Shown here: piece by piece, positions 22,618-32,059 of the stretch
Numbering within the stretch: position 1 is the first letter of the stretch
How the letters are laid out: every line of letters starts with the position of its first letter
NCBI GenBank assembly: GCA_029554345.1
Contig: JAKPJF010000106.1
Coordinates: 1-64,000 of the forward strand
Direction of reading: 5' to 3'
DNA length: 64,000 nt
Source: Spirochaetota bacterium
GTDB taxonomy: Bacteria; Spirochaetota; UBA4802; JAFGJZ01
Notes under the pieces: generated by a model
What the model saw: the letters and a program-made list of their open reading frames with translations, nothing else
Told to the model about the DNA's origin: nothing
Databases searched by the model: none
Position numbers and translations under genes: made by a program

Positions 22618-23019
22618 ATGAGTGCAATATCAGATCCAATTTCAGATTTGCTTGCCAGGGTTCGTAACGCTGTAACAGCGAAACTGCCTAAGGTTGATGT
22701 TCCGTCTTCGAATATGAAGATGGAAATAGTAAAGATTCTTAAAGACGAAGGTTTTATAAAGAATTATAAGCTTGTTGAAGACAATAAACAGAATGTAATA
22801 CGTGTTTATCTTAAATACACTGAAGACAATAAACCTGCTATAGAAAAGCTTGAAAGAATAAGCAAACCGAGCAGACGTGTTTATGTCGGTGCTGAAGATT
22901 TAAAACCAATCAATAATAATCTCGGGATTACGATTCTTTCCACGCCTAAGGGTGTGATTTCAAATAAAACCGCGAAGAAAGAGAATGTCGGCGGTGAACT
23001 TCTCTGTTTAATATCATAA
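22618..23019 (+). CDS. rpsH: 30S ribosomal protein S8
   Basis: S8 is a primary 16S-binding protein and, in E. coli, the translational repressor of the spc operon. The 133 residues begin MSAISDPISDLLARVRNAV and end with the conserved GVISNKTAKKENVGGELLC. AGAGGAATAAT precedes ATG at 22618. No S8-box-like mimic was identified near rplE, so feedback is not claimed. Confidence 0.97.
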   Translation: MSAISDPISDLLARVRNAVTAKLPKVDVPSSNMKMEIVKILKDEGFIKNYKLVEDNKQNVIRVYLKYTEDNKPAIEKLERISKPSRRVYVGAEDLKPINNNLGITILSTPKGVISNKTAKKENVGGELLCLIS

Positions 23020-23034
23020 TTGAGAGAGTAGCAT

Positions 23035-23580
23035 ATGTCACGAATTGGAAAAATGCCTATAAATTTACCTTCAGGGGTAAATTGTGAAATAAACGGATCA
23101 GCAATAACCGTATCCGGACCTCTTGGAACTGATTCATGTTCAATCGTTTCAGGAATTAAAGTCGTAAAAGCGGATAACATTCTTAATGTTGAAATCGCTG
23201 ATATAACTAAGGAATCTGAGTGTAAAGCTTCTCATGGTTTGATGAGAGCTCTTATCAACAATATGGTTACTGGTGTATCGAAAGGTTTCGAACAGGATCT
23301 TGAGATTCAGGGTGTAGGTTTCAGAGTTCAGCAGTCAGGAGAAGATCTTCAGTTTCATCTTGGATTTTCACATCCTGTAATATACAAGACTCGTACCGGA
23401 ATCAAACTTAAGGCTGTTGATGCAACTCATTTAAAGATTTCAGGTTACAATAAACAGGTTGTCGGACAGGTTGCAGCGGAGATTCGCGAATTGAAGAAAC
23501 CTGAGCCTTATAAAGGTAAAGGTATTAGATATCAGGGCGAAAACGTAAGAAGAAAAGCTGGAAAATCAGGTAAGAAATAA
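23035..23580 (+). CDS. rplF: 50S ribosomal protein L6
   Basis: L6 lies near the sarcin-ricin loop. The 181 residues begin MSRIGKMPINLPSGV and hold the second-domain signature EPYKGKGIRYQGENVRRKAGK. The length matches the family. The stop codon shares one base with the rplR start (TAATG at 23578-23582), so L6 and L18 translation are likely coupled. Confidence 0.97.
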   Translation: MSRIGKMPINLPSGVNCEINGSAITVSGPLGTDSCSIVSGIKVVKADNILNVEIADITKESECKASHGLMRALINNMVTGVSKGFEQDLEIQGVGFRVQQSGEDLQFHLGFSHPVIYKTRTGIKLKAVDATHLKISGYNKQVVGQVAAEIRELKKPEPYKGKGIRYQGENVRRKAGKSGKK

Positions 23581-23948
23581 TGAATAGTCTAAAAGCAAAA
23601 TTTAACCGTCTGGTTCGCAGAAAAGTTAGAATAAAGAGCAGAATCAAAACTGATGCAAAAGGCAGATTGAGACTTTGTATCTCAAAAAGCAACAAAAGTA
23701 TGTATGCACAGATAATTGATGACGAAAAACAGGTTACTGTTGTTTCTATGTCTACTCTTAGCAAAGATTTTTCTTCACTTAAAAACAAAGTTAACAAAGA
23801 TGCTGCTAAACAGTTAGGTCAGAAATTGGCAGAAAAAGCAAAAGCAGCCGGCGTTGTTAAGGTTGTTTTTGATAGAAACGGGTTCCTTTATCATGGAAAG
23901 ATTAAGTCTTTCGCTGATTCGGCAAGAGAAAACGGACTAGAATTTTAA
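23580..23948 (+). CDS. rplR: 50S ribosomal protein L18
   Basis: L18 carries 5S rRNA into the large subunit. The 122 residues have a basic N terminus ([20 protein letters not shown]), [19 protein letters not shown] in the core, and end in [14 protein letters not shown], the typical L18 C terminus. It overlaps rplF by one base and precedes rpsE by 10 nt. Confidence 0.97.
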   Translation: MNSLKAKFNRLVRRKVRIKSRIKTDAKGRLRLCISKSNKSMYAQIIDDEKQVTVVSMSTLSKDFSSLKNKVNKDAAKQLGQKLAEKAKAAGVVKVVFDRNGFLYHGKIKSFADSARENGLEF

Positions 23949-23958
23949 GGATAATCAA

Positions 23959-24483
23959 ATGAAGTCAATGATGTTCAAAAGCAAAAAAGTTAAACCGGCA
24001 GAGCTTGAACTCTCGGAAAAAGTTGTTTTTATTAACCGTGTCGCGAAGGTTGTTAAAGGCGGTAGAAGATTTTCTTTCAGCGCCCTTGCAGTTGTAGGTG
24101 ACGGAAACGGAAATGTCGGAATCGGATTCGGTAAAGCGAATGAAGTTCCTGATGCTATTAAGAAAAGTGTTGAAGACGGAAAAAAGAATCTTTATTCTGT
24201 CAGACTTAATAAAAACACAATTCCTCACGAAGTTGTTGGTGTTTATAAATCATCAACTGTTATCCTTAAGCCTGCTACCCCAGGTACAGGTTTGATTGCC
24301 GGTTCTAATGTAAGATCGGTAGTTGAAAAAGCCGGTGTTGCTGACATTCTTGCTAAATCTCTCGGATCAAGAAATCCGGTAAATGTAGTAAAAGCGACTC
24401 TTGACGGTCTTTTGAAGTTAAAAAGCCTAAAAGATATGGCTGATTTGAGAGAAGTCACCATAAATAAACTTTGGGAAGCGTAA
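23959..24483 (+). CDS. rpsE: 30S ribosomal protein S5
   Basis: S5 takes part in mRNA unwinding at the entry channel and in decoding fidelity. The 174 residues include [39 protein letters not shown] and the C-terminal [13 protein letters not shown]. Two possible starts lie 9 and 12 nt apart (23959 and the ATGs at 23968/23971); AAGGATAATC fits 23959. Confidence 0.97.
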   Translation: MKSMMFKSKKVKPAELELSEKVVFINRVAKVVKGGRRFSFSALAVVGDGNGNVGIGFGKANEVPDAIKKSVEDGKKNLYSVRLNKNTIPHEVVGVYKSSTVILKPATPGTGLIAGSNVRSVVEKAGVADILAKSLGSRNPVNVVKATLDGLLKLKSLKDMADLREVTINKLWEA

Positions 24484-24491
24484 GGTAAATT

Positions 24492-24674
24492 ATGGCTAAG
24501 AAGTTGTTAGTAAAACAGATAAAAAGTGAAATTAAAGCGAAACCTATGCAGAGAAAAACTCTTCATGCTCTCGGACTTAGAAAAATAAGTGCGGAAAGAG
24601 AACATGATGATAACGGCGTAATTCGCGGAATGATTACCAAGGTTGCACACCTTGTTCAAGTGACAGAAAAATAA
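24492..24674 (+). CDS. rpmD: 50S ribosomal protein L30
   Basis: The 60-residue protein matches bacterial L30: a single ferredoxin-like domain with [20 protein letters not shown] followed by LGLRKISA and [14 protein letters not shown]. It sits between rpsE and rplO, its standard place. TAAGGTAAAT upstream of ATG at 24492 is the ribosome site. Confidence 0.95.
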   Translation: MAKKLLVKQIKSEIKAKPMQRKTLHALGLRKISAEREHDDNGVIRGMITKVAHLVQVTEK

Positions 24675-24690
24675 AAATTGGTGATTTAAT

Positions 24691-25131
24691 ATGGAAAGAT
24701 ATCAGATAGCAAAACCTGATTCGGTTAAAAATAGAAAGCGTGTCGGAAGAGGTCCGGGAAGCGGACACGGTAAGACTTGCTGTAGAGGGCAGAACGGTCA
24801 GTTGTCAAGAGCCGGTAGCGGACATCGCGCGTGGTTTGAAGGCGGACAGATGCCTATTCAGAGAAGAATCCCGAAAAGGGGTTTTACTAATTATCCTTTC
24901 AAAGTTGAATTTCAGGTTGTTAATCTGGCTGACCTTGAAGGCTTATCAGGTGATGTAACTGTTGATACATTATATCAGAAATCAATTGTTTCTTCAAAAG
25001 ATATGCCGGTTAAAATTCTTGGCGGCGGCGAGATTAAAGTTTCTTTGAATATAACAGCGGATGCTTTTTCTGCTTCGGCAAAAGAGAAAATCGAAAAGGC
25101 CGGCGGAAAAGTTCAGATCAACAAAAAATAA
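24691..25131 (+). CDS. rplO: 50S ribosomal protein L15
   Basis: L15 is a late assembly protein with a long Gly/Arg-rich N-terminal extension. The 146 residues show RKRVGRGPGSGHGKTCCRGQ followed by GGQMPIQRRIPKRGFTN, and the globular C terminus with KAGGKVQINKK. The CC pair in the basic arm is a family feature in many bacteria. It precedes secY by 15 nt. Confidence 0.97.
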   Translation: MERYQIAKPDSVKNRKRVGRGPGSGHGKTCCRGQNGQLSRAGSGHRAWFEGGQMPIQRRIPKRGFTNYPFKVEFQVVNLADLEGLSGDVTVDTLYQKSIVSSKDMPVKILGGGEIKVSLNITADAFSASAKEKIEKAGGKVQINKK

Positions 25132-25146
25132 TAGGCGAGTATATCA

Positions 25147-26493
25147 ATGGCAAATGTAATCACTAACATATTCAAAGCGAAAGATATTCGAAACAGAGTT
25201 CTATTTACGCTTTGGGTACTCGTTGTTTACAGACTTGGAGCTCATATTCCGATTCCGGGGATTGACGTTGAAGCGCTTAATCAGGTTTTTGATTCATTTA
25301 AAGGTGCGGCTGGAACTGTAGTCAATTATTTTGACTTATTCGCAGGCGGTGCCTTTAAACGTTTTACCGTTTTTTCTTTAGGAATCATGCCTTATATATC
25401 TGCATCTATTATAATGCAGCTCCTTACAATTGTTTTTCCTTATTTTGAAAAATTAAAGAAAGAAGGCAGTGAAGGTCAGAAAAAAATTCAGAAGTACACC
25501 AAGTATTTTACTGTTGTTCTTTGTCTTTTTCAGTCTGTTTTTATTGCACGGATGCTTCAGGGACTTGGCCATGATCAGGGAATTGAAATCGTTTCGGGCG
25601 GAAGTACCGTATTTTTCTTCATTCTTTGTTCTATAACAATTACAACCGGAACCATGGTCCTCATGTGGCTTGGTGAACAGATTACTGAAAAAGGTATCGG
25701 AAACGGTATCTCGATGATCATATATGCCGGTATTATTGTGCGTTTTCCTGCGGCTATAGCTCAGACAATGCAGAAGATTTTCAGCAAAGGTGAGCCTATT
25801 GTAGCTATGATACTTGTAGTTATGTTTTTCGGTGTAGTAGCGGCTTCGATTCTACTCACTCTAGGAAGAAGAAATATTCCTGTTCAGTATGGTGCACGTC
25901 AGATACAGGGTCGTTCCGTTTCTGCGGCTGCCCAGAATCTGCCTATTCCAGTTAATGCTGCCGGAGTTATTCCAATCATCTTTGCTGTGGCAATAATGCA
26001 GTTTCCTTCTCAGTTGTCTCAGATGTTTTCTGTTGATAAATCGGGGATATTGAGCACAATTCTGTTTTATCTATCTCCTGGACAGATTCCTTATTATCTG
26101 ACTTATACAGCGTTATTGGTATTTTTCTGTTTCTTTTATGCTCCAATAACATTTAATCCGGCGGATGTTGCTGATGCCTTGAAAAAACGTCAGGGTTTTA
26201 TACCAGGACTAAGACCTGGAAGTTCAACAACTGAATATCTTTCTAACGTTCTTTACAGATTGACTTTGTCCGGATCTCTTTTCCTTGCATTTATTGCATT
26301 GATTCCGGATTTCATTCTTAAAATGTGGCCGGATGAAATATCTGCAGAAATGGCTTTTATGTTCGGCGGTACTTCATTGTTGATCATTGTAGGAGTTGCG
26401 CTTGATACTTTAAAGAATCTTGAATCGCATCTTATCATGAGACACTATGATGGATTTTTTAAGAATATGAAAATAAAGAGTAGAAGACAGTAA
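25147..26493 (+). CDS. secY: Protein translocase channel SecY
   Basis: SecY is the protein-conducting channel of the inner membrane. The 448 residues contain ten predicted hydrophobic spans, the first within RVLFTLWVLVVYRLGAHIPI, the conserved GIMPYISASIIMQLL, and the cytosolic loop QYGARQIQGRSVSAAAQNLP. The C terminus ends in a basic KNMKIKSRRQ tail. Together with secE at 438 it supplies both essential Sec subunits from the same superoperon. Confidence 0.97.
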   Translation: MANVITNIFKAKDIRNRVLFTLWVLVVYRLGAHIPIPGIDVEALNQVFDSFKGAAGTVVNYFDLFAGGAFKRFTVFSLGIMPYISASIIMQLLTIVFPYFEKLKKEGSEGQKKIQKYTKYFTVVLCLFQSVFIARMLQGLGHDQGIEIVSGGSTVFFFILCSITITTGTMVLMWLGEQITEKGIGNGISMIIYAGIIVRFPAAIAQTMQKIFSKGEPIVAMILVVMFFGVVAASILLTLGRRNIPVQYGARQIQGRSVSAAAQNLPIPVNAAGVIPIIFAVAIMQFPSQLSQMFSVDKSGILSTILFYLSPGQIPYYLTYTALLVFFCFFYAPITFNPADVADALKKRQGFIPGLRPGSSTTEYLSNVLYRLTLSGSLFLAFIALIPDFILKMWPDEISAEMAFMFGGTSLLIIVGVALDTLKNLESHLIMRHYDGFFKNMKIKSRRQ

Positions 26494-26494
26494 T

Positions 26495-27259
26495 TTGGGT
26501 ATTCATCTGTATAATGAGCCGGAGATTGAAAAAATATCGAAAGCTTGCGGGATAACGGCAAATATTCTTGACGAGATAGAGTATATAATAAAAGAAGGTA
26601 TATCAACCGCTGAAATTGACGATTTTACACAGAAATTGTGTAAAAAGTTTTCAGCGGAACCTGCTTTTCTTGGTTATAGAGGGTATCCTGGCGCTATTTG
26701 TACTTCTGTGAACGATGTTGTAGTTCATGGAATACCTTCGAAAAACTGTGTTTTAAAAACCGGTGATATAATCGGTCTTGATTTTGGTGTTTTATACGAA
26801 GGCTACTATGGAGATTCTGCTAGAACTCTGGTAGTAGGTAATGTTGATGATAAAACAGCTTTACTTGTTGATAAAACTCGTGAAGCCTTATATAAGGGAA
26901 TAGCGGCAGCTGTTGTTGGTAACCGTGTTTCTGATATATCGTATGCAGTAGAATCTCATGTTTCTGAATTCGGCTTCACTGCAGTAAGAGAATATACCGG
27001 TCACGGAATTGGAAGAAATCTTCACGAAGAACCTTCAATTCCTAATTATGGCAGCCCTGGATCGGGACCCAAGATTAGAAACGGCATGGTTTTTGCAATC
27101 GAGCCGATGATAAATGCGGGAACTCATAGAGTTAAGCTTGAACGTGACGGTTGGACTGTAAGAACTTCAGATAATTTGTATTCCGCTCATTTTGAGCATA
27201 CTGTTGCAATAGTTGACGGAAAAGCGAAAGTATTAACACGGGGAAAAAGTTTTAATTAA
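26495..27259 (+). CDS. map: Methionine aminopeptidase, type I
   Basis: MetAP removes the initiator Met from new proteins. The 254 residues contain the metal ligands of the pita-bread fold: the two Asp in [17 protein letters not shown], the His in [16 protein letters not shown], the Glu in FAIEPM, and the Glu in [10 protein letters not shown]. The start is a rare TTG at 26495, one base after the secY stop, with no strong ribosome site, implying translational coupling to secY. adk, often between secY and map, is missing here. Confidence 0.95.
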   Translation: MGIHLYNEPEIEKISKACGITANILDEIEYIIKEGISTAEIDDFTQKLCKKFSAEPAFLGYRGYPGAICTSVNDVVVHGIPSKNCVLKTGDIIGLDFGVLYEGYYGDSARTLVVGNVDDKTALLVDKTREALYKGIAAAVVGNRVSDISYAVESHVSEFGFTAVREYTGHGIGRNLHEEPSIPNYGSPGSGPKIRNGMVFAIEPMINAGTHRVKLERDGWTVRTSDNLYSAHFEHTVAIVDGKAKVLTRGKSFN

Positions 27260-27477
27260 TGTCAAAAGAAGAAGCAATTGAGGTAGAAGGAATAGTTATT
27301 GATACATTGCCGAACGCAATGTTTAAGGTAAAGCTGGAAAACGATCATGTCGTTCTGGCTCATATATCGGGAAAGATGAGAATGCATTATATTCGTATTT
27401 TACCCGGCGACAAAGTAACTGTAGCGTTATCGCCCTATGATCTCACACGCGGCAGAATAACTTACAGGTCAAAATAA
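27259..27477 (+). CDS. infA: Translation initiation factor IF-1
   Basis: IF-1 occupies the A site during initiation. The 72-residue OB-fold protein has [20 protein letters not shown] and [18 protein letters not shown], and ends at ITYRSK. Its ATG overlaps the map stop by one base (TAATG at 27257-27261). IF-1 beside map and rpmJ is a common arrangement. Confidence 0.97.
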   Translation: MSKEEAIEVEGIVIDTLPNAMFKVKLENDHVVLAHISGKMRMHYIRILPGDKVTVALSPYDLTRGRITYRSK

Positions 27478-27495
27478 ATATATAGGATTTGTTCA

Positions 27496-27627
27496 ATGAA
27501 AGTTAGAGTATCTGTGAAAAAGATTTGTACCGATTGTAAAATCATCAAAAGACATGGTGTTCTTCGCGTTATTTGCGAGAATCCAAGACATAAGCAAAGA
27601 CAGAAATTAAGGTCACCTGGGAAATAA
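27496..27627 (+). CDS. rpmJ: 50S ribosomal protein L36, zinc form
   Basis: This short gene encodes 43 residues beginning [20 protein letters not shown]. The zinc ligands C11, C14, C27 and H32 are all present, so it is the C+ form. It is about five residues longer than the usual 37-38, ending KLRSPGK. A TAGGATTTG ribosome site precedes ATG at 27496. Its place between infA and rpsM is universal. Confidence 0.93.
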   Translation: MKVRVSVKKICTDCKIIKRHGVLRVICENPRHKQRQKLRSPGK

Positions 27628-27638
27628 GGAGTAATAAA

Positions 27639-28016
27639 ATGGCGAGAATAGCGGGTGTTGATTTACCTAATAATAAGAGAATTGAAGTTGCATTGACTTA
27701 TATTTACGGAGTAGGAAATTCTACTGCGAAAAAAGTTCTTTCTGCCCTTAAAATTGATTCTAATGTGCGTGCAAAAGATCTTTCTGAAGAAGATGTAAAT
27801 AATTTAAGAAAAGAAATTGAGAAGACAACTAAAGTCGAGGGTGATCTCAGAACTGAAGTTTCTCTCAACATTAAGCGCTTAATGGATATTAACTGCTACA
27901 GAGGCCTTCGTCATAAAAGAGGTCTTCCTGTAAGAGGACAGAATACCAAAAATAACGCACGTACAAGAAAGAAAAACAGAAAAGCAGCTTTTGCACCTAA
28001 ATCGGCTGTAAAATAA
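27639..28016 (+). CDS. rpsM: 30S ribosomal protein S13
   Basis: S13 bridges to L5 and contacts P-site tRNA. The 125 residues begin [20 protein letters not shown] and include the helix-two-turn-helix core and the C-terminal [20 protein letters not shown] followed by [21 protein letters not shown] gives a strong ribosome site. It opens the alpha block. Confidence 0.97.
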   Translation: MARIAGVDLPNNKRIEVALTYIYGVGNSTAKKVLSALKIDSNVRAKDLSEEDVNNLRKEIEKTTKVEGDLRTEVSLNIKRLMDINCYRGLRHKRGLPVRGQNTKNNARTRKKNRKAAFAPKSAVK

Positions 28017-28039
28017 GCTTTATCACATAGGAGACTGAA

Positions 28040-28423
28040 GTGAATCAGAAGGTTAAAAAGAAAGATAAAAAAAATTCCCCTATAGGGAAAGCTTTTATTC
28101 AGGCGACTTATAATAATACTATAATTTCTATAACTGATATGCAGGGAAATGTTGTTGCTTGGGCATCAGCCGGCGGAGAAGGGTTTAAAGGATCTAGAAA
28201 ATCTACTCCTTTTGCTGCTCAGATGGCTGCTAAGACCGCTGCTCAGAAAGCAATTGATAATGCTCATGTAAAATCAGTTGAAGTTTATGTTAAAGGTCCC
28301 GGTATCGGAAGAGAATCTGCTATAAGATCATTGATGCAGACTGGTATCGAAGTTTCAAGAATAATTGATATTACACCTATACCTCATAATGGTTGCAGAC
28401 CAAGAAAAAGAAGAAGAGTCTAG
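28040..28423 (+). CDS. rpsK: 30S ribosomal protein S11
   Basis: S11 forms the platform with S18 and contacts mRNA near the Shine-Dalgarno helix. The 127 residues have [20 protein letters not shown], the Ser/Thr segment [15 protein letters not shown] and the C-terminal [17 protein letters not shown]. The start is GTG at 28040 after TAGGAGAC. No inner start matches the family better. Confidence 0.97.
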   Translation: MNQKVKKKDKKNSPIGKAFIQATYNNTIISITDMQGNVVAWASAGGEGFKGSRKSTPFAAQMAAKTAAQKAIDNAHVKSVEVYVKGPGIGRESAIRSLMQTGIEVSRIIDITPIPHNGCRPRKRRRV

Positions 28424-28435
28424 TCGGAGAATAAT

Positions 28436-29065
28436 ATGGCTAAATATACCGGTCCAGTTTGTAAAATATGCAGAAGAGAAGGAACTCCTTTGATGTTGAA
28501 AGGTCAGAGATGTCTGACTGAAAAATGTTCCATCAAAAGAAAGAAAAGTGCTCCAGGTCCACAGCGTAAAAAGAAAGGAAAAGTTTCTGATTACTGTGAA
28601 CACTTGAGAGAAAAACAGAAAATCAGAAAGAGTTACGGCGTTCTTGAAAAACAGTTCAGACTAACTTATGACGAAGCTCAGAAAATGTCGGGAAAGACTG
28701 GTGAAAATCTTCTATCCCTTCTTGAAAGACGTCTTGATAATGTAGTTTACCGTATGGGTTTTGCTTCATCAAGAATGCAGGCTCGTCAGCTTGTTCAGCA
28801 TGGTCATGTTATGGTAAATGGTAAGAAAGTTGACATATCATCGTATCGCACAAAGGAAAACACTGTTATTTCTTTGGCGGGGGATTTTAGCAATAATGCA
28901 CATCTTGCTGAGGCAATTAAATTGTCTAAAGCTACTAATTCTAAGCCGGAATGGCTTGAAGTAGATTATGATGCTAAATCCGGAAAAGTAGTACGTGTTC
29001 CTAAGCGGGAAGATATTACTCTTTCTTGCAACGAACAGTTGGTTGTAGAGCTTTATTCTAAGTAA
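28436..29065 (+). CDS. rpsD: 30S ribosomal protein S4, zinc-binding
   Basis: S4 nucleates assembly of the 5' domain of 16S rRNA, can act in rRNA antitermination, and represses the alpha operon in E. coli. The 209 residues contain an N-terminal Cys4 cluster (C9, C12, C26, C31), as in Thermus and Bacillus-type zinc S4, then the S4 RNA-binding fold with LERRLDNVVYRMGFASSRMQ and ARQLVQHGHVMVNGK. AGAATAATATG precedes the start. Confidence 0.97.
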   Translation: MAKYTGPVCKICRREGTPLMLKGQRCLTEKCSIKRKKSAPGPQRKKKGKVSDYCEHLREKQKIRKSYGVLEKQFRLTYDEAQKMSGKTGENLLSLLERRLDNVVYRMGFASSRMQARQLVQHGHVMVNGKKVDISSYRTKENTVISLAGDFSNNAHLAEAIKLSKATNSKPEWLEVDYDAKSGKVVRVPKREDITLSCNEQLVVELYSK

Positions 29066-29104
29066 AATTGGAATCATTGATCTCAAAATTTTCTGGAGGA
29101 AATG

Positions 29105-30064
29105 ATGAAAAGCCTATTAAAAGGTTTTAAACGCCCTAATAAAATTGAATTCCAGCATGATGAAGTAAATGCTAATTATGGTAAGTTCATAGCTGAGCCG
29201 TTTGAAAAAGGTTACGGTATTACTGTTGGAAATTCACTTCGCAGAGTTCTTCTGTCTTCAATTGAAGGAACAGCTATAACTGCTGTAAAAATTGAAGGTG
29301 TATCTCACGAATTCGCGACGATTCCGGGTGTTTTTGAAGATGTAACTCGTATAATTCTTAATTTAAAGAAAGTACGTTTTAAATATGAAGGTGAACTTCA
29401 CAAAGTTCTTCATGTAATTAAAGAAGGTCCTGGACAGCTTACTGCCGCTGATTTTGATGTTGATTCTGAAATATCAGTTCTTAACCCTGATTTGGTTATA
29501 GCTAATCTTGATGCTGATGGTAAAATTGATATTGAAGTTCAGGTAGAGAAAGGCCGTGGTTATATACCTAGTGAAATCAGCAAGAATTCCATTGACGTTA
29601 TCGGTGTAATTGCAATTGATGCAATATTCACTCCGATTCAGAAAGTAAATGTCAGTGTTGTCGATACTCGTGTTGGTCAGAGAACAGATTATGATAAACT
29701 CATTCTTGAAATATGGACTGACGGATCGATAAAACCAGATGATGCGCTGGCTCAGGCTGCGAAAATGATAAAAGATCATATGACTCTTTTTATCAACTTC
29801 GAAGAACAGGTTGAGGATGCTGAAGAAGTAATTGATGAGAATTATGAGAAACTAAAAGTAACTCTTAGCAAATCGATTGATGATCTTGAGTTTTCCGTTC
29901 GCTCATATAATATGCTCAAGTCTCTTGATGTTCATACTCTTGAGCATTTGGTTCGTAAAACTGAAGATGAGCTTAGAAAATCAAAGCATTACAGCGACCA
30001 GGTTCTAAAAGAAGTTAAAGGTAAACTCGAAAATATGCATTTGAGTCTTGGTTTGAAGGATTAA
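29105..30064 (+). CDS. rpoA: RNA polymerase subunit alpha
   Basis: Alpha dimers nucleate polymerase assembly and contact upstream promoter DNA and activators. The N-terminal domain has EPFEKGYGITVGNSLRRVLL and HEFATIPGVFEDV; the C-terminal domain has LEFSVRSYNMLKSLDVHTLE, near residues 255-319. Two adjacent ATGs (29102, 29105) follow GGAGGA at 29095-29100; the second has the better spacing. Length (319) is slightly shorter than E. coli (329). Confidence 0.97.
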   Translation: MKSLLKGFKRPNKIEFQHDEVNANYGKFIAEPFEKGYGITVGNSLRRVLLSSIEGTAITAVKIEGVSHEFATIPGVFEDVTRIILNLKKVRFKYEGELHKVLHVIKEGPGQLTAADFDVDSEISVLNPDLVIANLDADGKIDIEVQVEKGRGYIPSEISKNSIDVIGVIAIDAIFTPIQKVNVSVVDTRVGQRTDYDKLILEIWTDGSIKPDDALAQAAKMIKDHMTLFINFEEQVEDAEEVIDENYEKLKVTLSKSIDDLEFSVRSYNMLKSLDVHTLEHLVRKTEDELRKSKHYSDQVLKEVKGKLENMHLSLGLKD

Positions 30065-30079
30065 TCGAAAGAGGAAAAT

Positions 30080-30466
30080 ATGAGACATCAGAATAAAACT
30101 AAACAGCTCAGTAAAACACATTCGCATAGAAAAGCTATGTTTTCAAATATGGCAACATCCCTTTTTATGAATGAATCAATTGTTACGACAAAAGATAAGG
30201 CAAAAGTTTTAAAAAGTTTCTCCGAGAAACTTATTACTAAAGCAAAAAAAGCCGGAGAAGAGAAATCTACTCCTGAGATGAAACTTCATAAAAGAAGAAC
30301 TGTAATGAAATTCATCAAAGATGAAGATGCGGTTTCAAAATTATTTGATGATATCGCTGTTAGAAATAAAGACCGTAAAGGCGGATATACAAGAATTTAT
30401 CTAATTGGTAAACGTCCAGGTGATGCTGCAGAAAAAGCGATAGTTGAATTGGTTGAAAAAAAGTAA
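30080..30466 (+). CDS. rplQ: 50S ribosomal protein L17
   Basis: L17 borders the tunnel exit. The 128 residues contain KQLSKTHSHRKAMFSNMATS, then LFMNESIVTTKDKAKVL, and GGYTRIYLIGKRPGDAAEKA, matching the short bacterial form. It is the last gene of the superoperon; a strong terminator follows 23 nt after the stop. Confidence 0.96.
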   Translation: MRHQNKTKQLSKTHSHRKAMFSNMATSLFMNESIVTTKDKAKVLKSFSEKLITKAKKAGEEKSTPEMKLHKRRTVMKFIKDEDAVSKLFDDIAVRNKDRKGGYTRIYLIGKRPGDAAEKAIVELVEKK

Positions 30467-30489
30467 TTTTTAATAATACTGTTAAAAAT

Positions 30490-30518
30490 AAGACCGGATT
30501 TTCCGGTCTTTTTTTTTG
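30490..30518 (+). terminator. Terminator of the ribosomal superoperon
   Basis: AAGACCGG (30490-30497) pairs with CCGGTCTT (30503-30510), adjacent bases allowing an extra A-T pair, followed by an uninterrupted T run to 30518. This is the strongest intrinsic terminator of the + strand series and marks the end of the r-protein block. Confidence 0.9.
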
Positions 30519-30789
30519 TTGATTGGAATATTATTTTAAAAATGACTATTTCTGTAAGTGATCCAACTTCAAGAAATCGTTTGCATTAAATCTATACATC
30601 TATTTTGAAAATATAATTGATATTCAATCCATTAAATATTAATAATTACTTTTTATTTTAGATTTATTAATCTATATTTTATTAATATTTTTGACTTTTT
30701 TGTTAACACAGTATAAAATTGTTTAGGAGATTTTAAAGATTATTTGTAAAAGTAAATATTTAATAAATTTAAAATCCGGGGGGATGATG
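30519..30789 (+). promoter_or_regulatory. AT-rich spacer with a promoter for the TetR gene
   Basis: This stretch is extremely AT-rich and holds no supportable gene. Near its end, TTGACT (30691-30696) and TATAAA (30712-30717) form a promoter-like pair with a short 15-nt spacer (or TTTGAC with 16). GGGGGG at 30778-30783 is the ribosome site for the following gene. TGTTAACA at 30701-30708 is a small palindrome between the two boxes and could be an operator, though it is too short to be conclusive. Confidence 0.4.
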
Positions 30790-31416
30790 ATGAAAGATAC
30801 AAAAGGAAATATAAAAAATGCGGCTCTGAAACTTTTTAATGATAAAGGGGTTTGTTCTATTACAACAAACCATATATCTGAAGAAATGGGCATTTCCCCT
30901 GGAAATCTTTACTACCACTATAAAAATAAAGAATCTATAATTAGAGAAATACACCGCGATATGATTGGTGATTTCCGGGATACTTTTTCTTTTTCATCCG
31001 AAAAGAATATTGCCGATGCATTTGTCAATATGCTGCTTGCTCACGCAGAAATATATTATAAGTATCGTTTTTTTTATCTTGATCTTCCTGCGCTTTTGCG
31101 CCGCGATAAAGCTCTTGCAACTATGCATGCCCGAAACATTTCGACACTGATTCCTCTTATTGACGGAATGGCAGAATCTATAATAAAATCATCGAAACCA
31201 TCATATAAATATGATTCTAAGGATTTAAAAAATGTTCTTCAGAGCGGAATTGTTCTAACTGAATTCTGGTTGTGTCACTTGTTTTCTGCAGGCATAGAAG
31301 TTAATGAAAAGACGGTAAAAGGATTTATTCATAACTACTTTACTATGATCAAGCCATATTTGTCTTCTTCAACTTCTGATGAAATAGAAAAAAGAATTAA
31401 GAAAGAATTAAAGTAA
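30790..31416 (+). CDS. TetR/AcrR-family transcriptional regulator
   Basis: The N terminus is a TetR-type helix-turn-helix: NIKNAALKLFNDKG, TNHISEEMGISPGNLYYHY and KNKESI are aligned as in the family. The remaining 150 residues would be the ligand-binding and dimer domain; its ligand cannot be read. ATGs at 30784, 30787 and 30790 are all in frame, and GGGGGG ending at 30783 is best spaced for 30790 (208 residues). Its stop abuts the stop of the convergent acyltransferase gene with no gap. The regulated genes are not evident; autoregulation is the usual default for the family. Confidence 0.85.
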   Translation: MKDTKGNIKNAALKLFNDKGVCSITTNHISEEMGISPGNLYYHYKNKESIIREIHRDMIGDFRDTFSFSSEKNIADAFVNMLLAHAEIYYKYRFFYLDLPALLRRDKALATMHARNISTLIPLIDGMAESIIKSSKPSYKYDSKDLKNVLQSGIVLTEFWLCHLFSAGIEVNEKTVKGFIHNYFTMIKPYLSSSTSDEIEKRIKKELK

Positions 31417-31956
31417 CTATTTTTTCTTTTTTAACTTTTTGAGAGATTTGATTTTTTTCGCCGGGATACCTCCCCATAATTCATGAGGCGGAATGTCTTT
31501 GTTTACGAATGAACACATTGCAACTTGTGCTCCTTCTCCGATAGTAACTCCGGAACGGATAGTGCAAAATGCACTGATAAGTGCACCTTTGCATATTTTT
31601 ACCCGGGCAAAGCGGAATGCGCCTTGAAGAAATTCATGAGTCAGAATATAAGAGTCCATTCCAATTACAGCATTATCCTCAATTTCTATTAGTTCAGGAT
31701 AAAAGGGATCAATTTCGGCTTCAGGCGCAAGAGCTACATTTTTTCCGATTTTGACACCTAGAATGTGGCGCATTGTAAATATTTTCAGCCAAAGCGGTGC
31801 TATTTTATTAAACTTTATTATTAAATAATTAAGAGTTATCCGCATCGGAAAACGAACTTTCGGCCAATCGTAAAGAATATTGTTTTTCTTTTTGTGTTCG
31901 ATGATCAGTATCTTGTTTTTTTTGTCTTTGAAATAATCGCAAATCACATTCTTCAT
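31417..31956 (-). CDS. Hexapeptide-repeat (left-handed beta-helix) acyltransferase
   Basis: The 179-residue product has a basic, partly hydrophobic N-terminal third and then hexapeptide turns from about residue 70: VKIGKNVALAPEAEID, IEIEDNAVIGMDSYILTHEF, GALISAFCTIRSGVTIGEGA and the closing GGIPAKKIKSL. This is the fold of acetyl- or acyl-transferases acting on sugars or lipids, often in envelope polysaccharide modification. The catalytic His is probably in THEF. The acceptor is unknown. The C-terminal tail is almost all Lys. It is monocistronic and convergent with the TetR gene. Confidence 0.85.
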   Translation of the reverse strand: MKNVICDYFKDKKNKILIIEHKKKNNILYDWPKVRFPMRITLNYLIIKFNKIAPLWLKIFTMRHILGVKIGKNVALAPEAEIDPFYPELIEIEDNAVIGMDSYILTHEFLQGAFRFARVKICKGALISAFCTIRSGVTIGEGAQVAMCSFVNKDIPPHELWGGIPAKKIKSLKKLKKKK

Positions 31957-32015
31957 TATGAATTATCCTGTCAAATTTCAGGTTATTTTTGGTGTTTATA
32001 TTGTAAATAAAAAAA

Positions 32016-32044
32016 TTGACTGCGGATTCATCAAGAGTTAAATT
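32016..32044 (+). promoter_or_regulatory. Promoter for the DUF4404-def-fmt-HNH operon
   Basis: TTGACT (32016-32021) and TAAATT (32039-32044) are separated by 17 nt, with transcription expected to start about 10 nt before the ATG at 32060. This would give a very short 5' leader that still includes AAAGAGG. Confidence 0.6.
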
Positions 32045-32059
32045 GATAAAGAGGTGCTT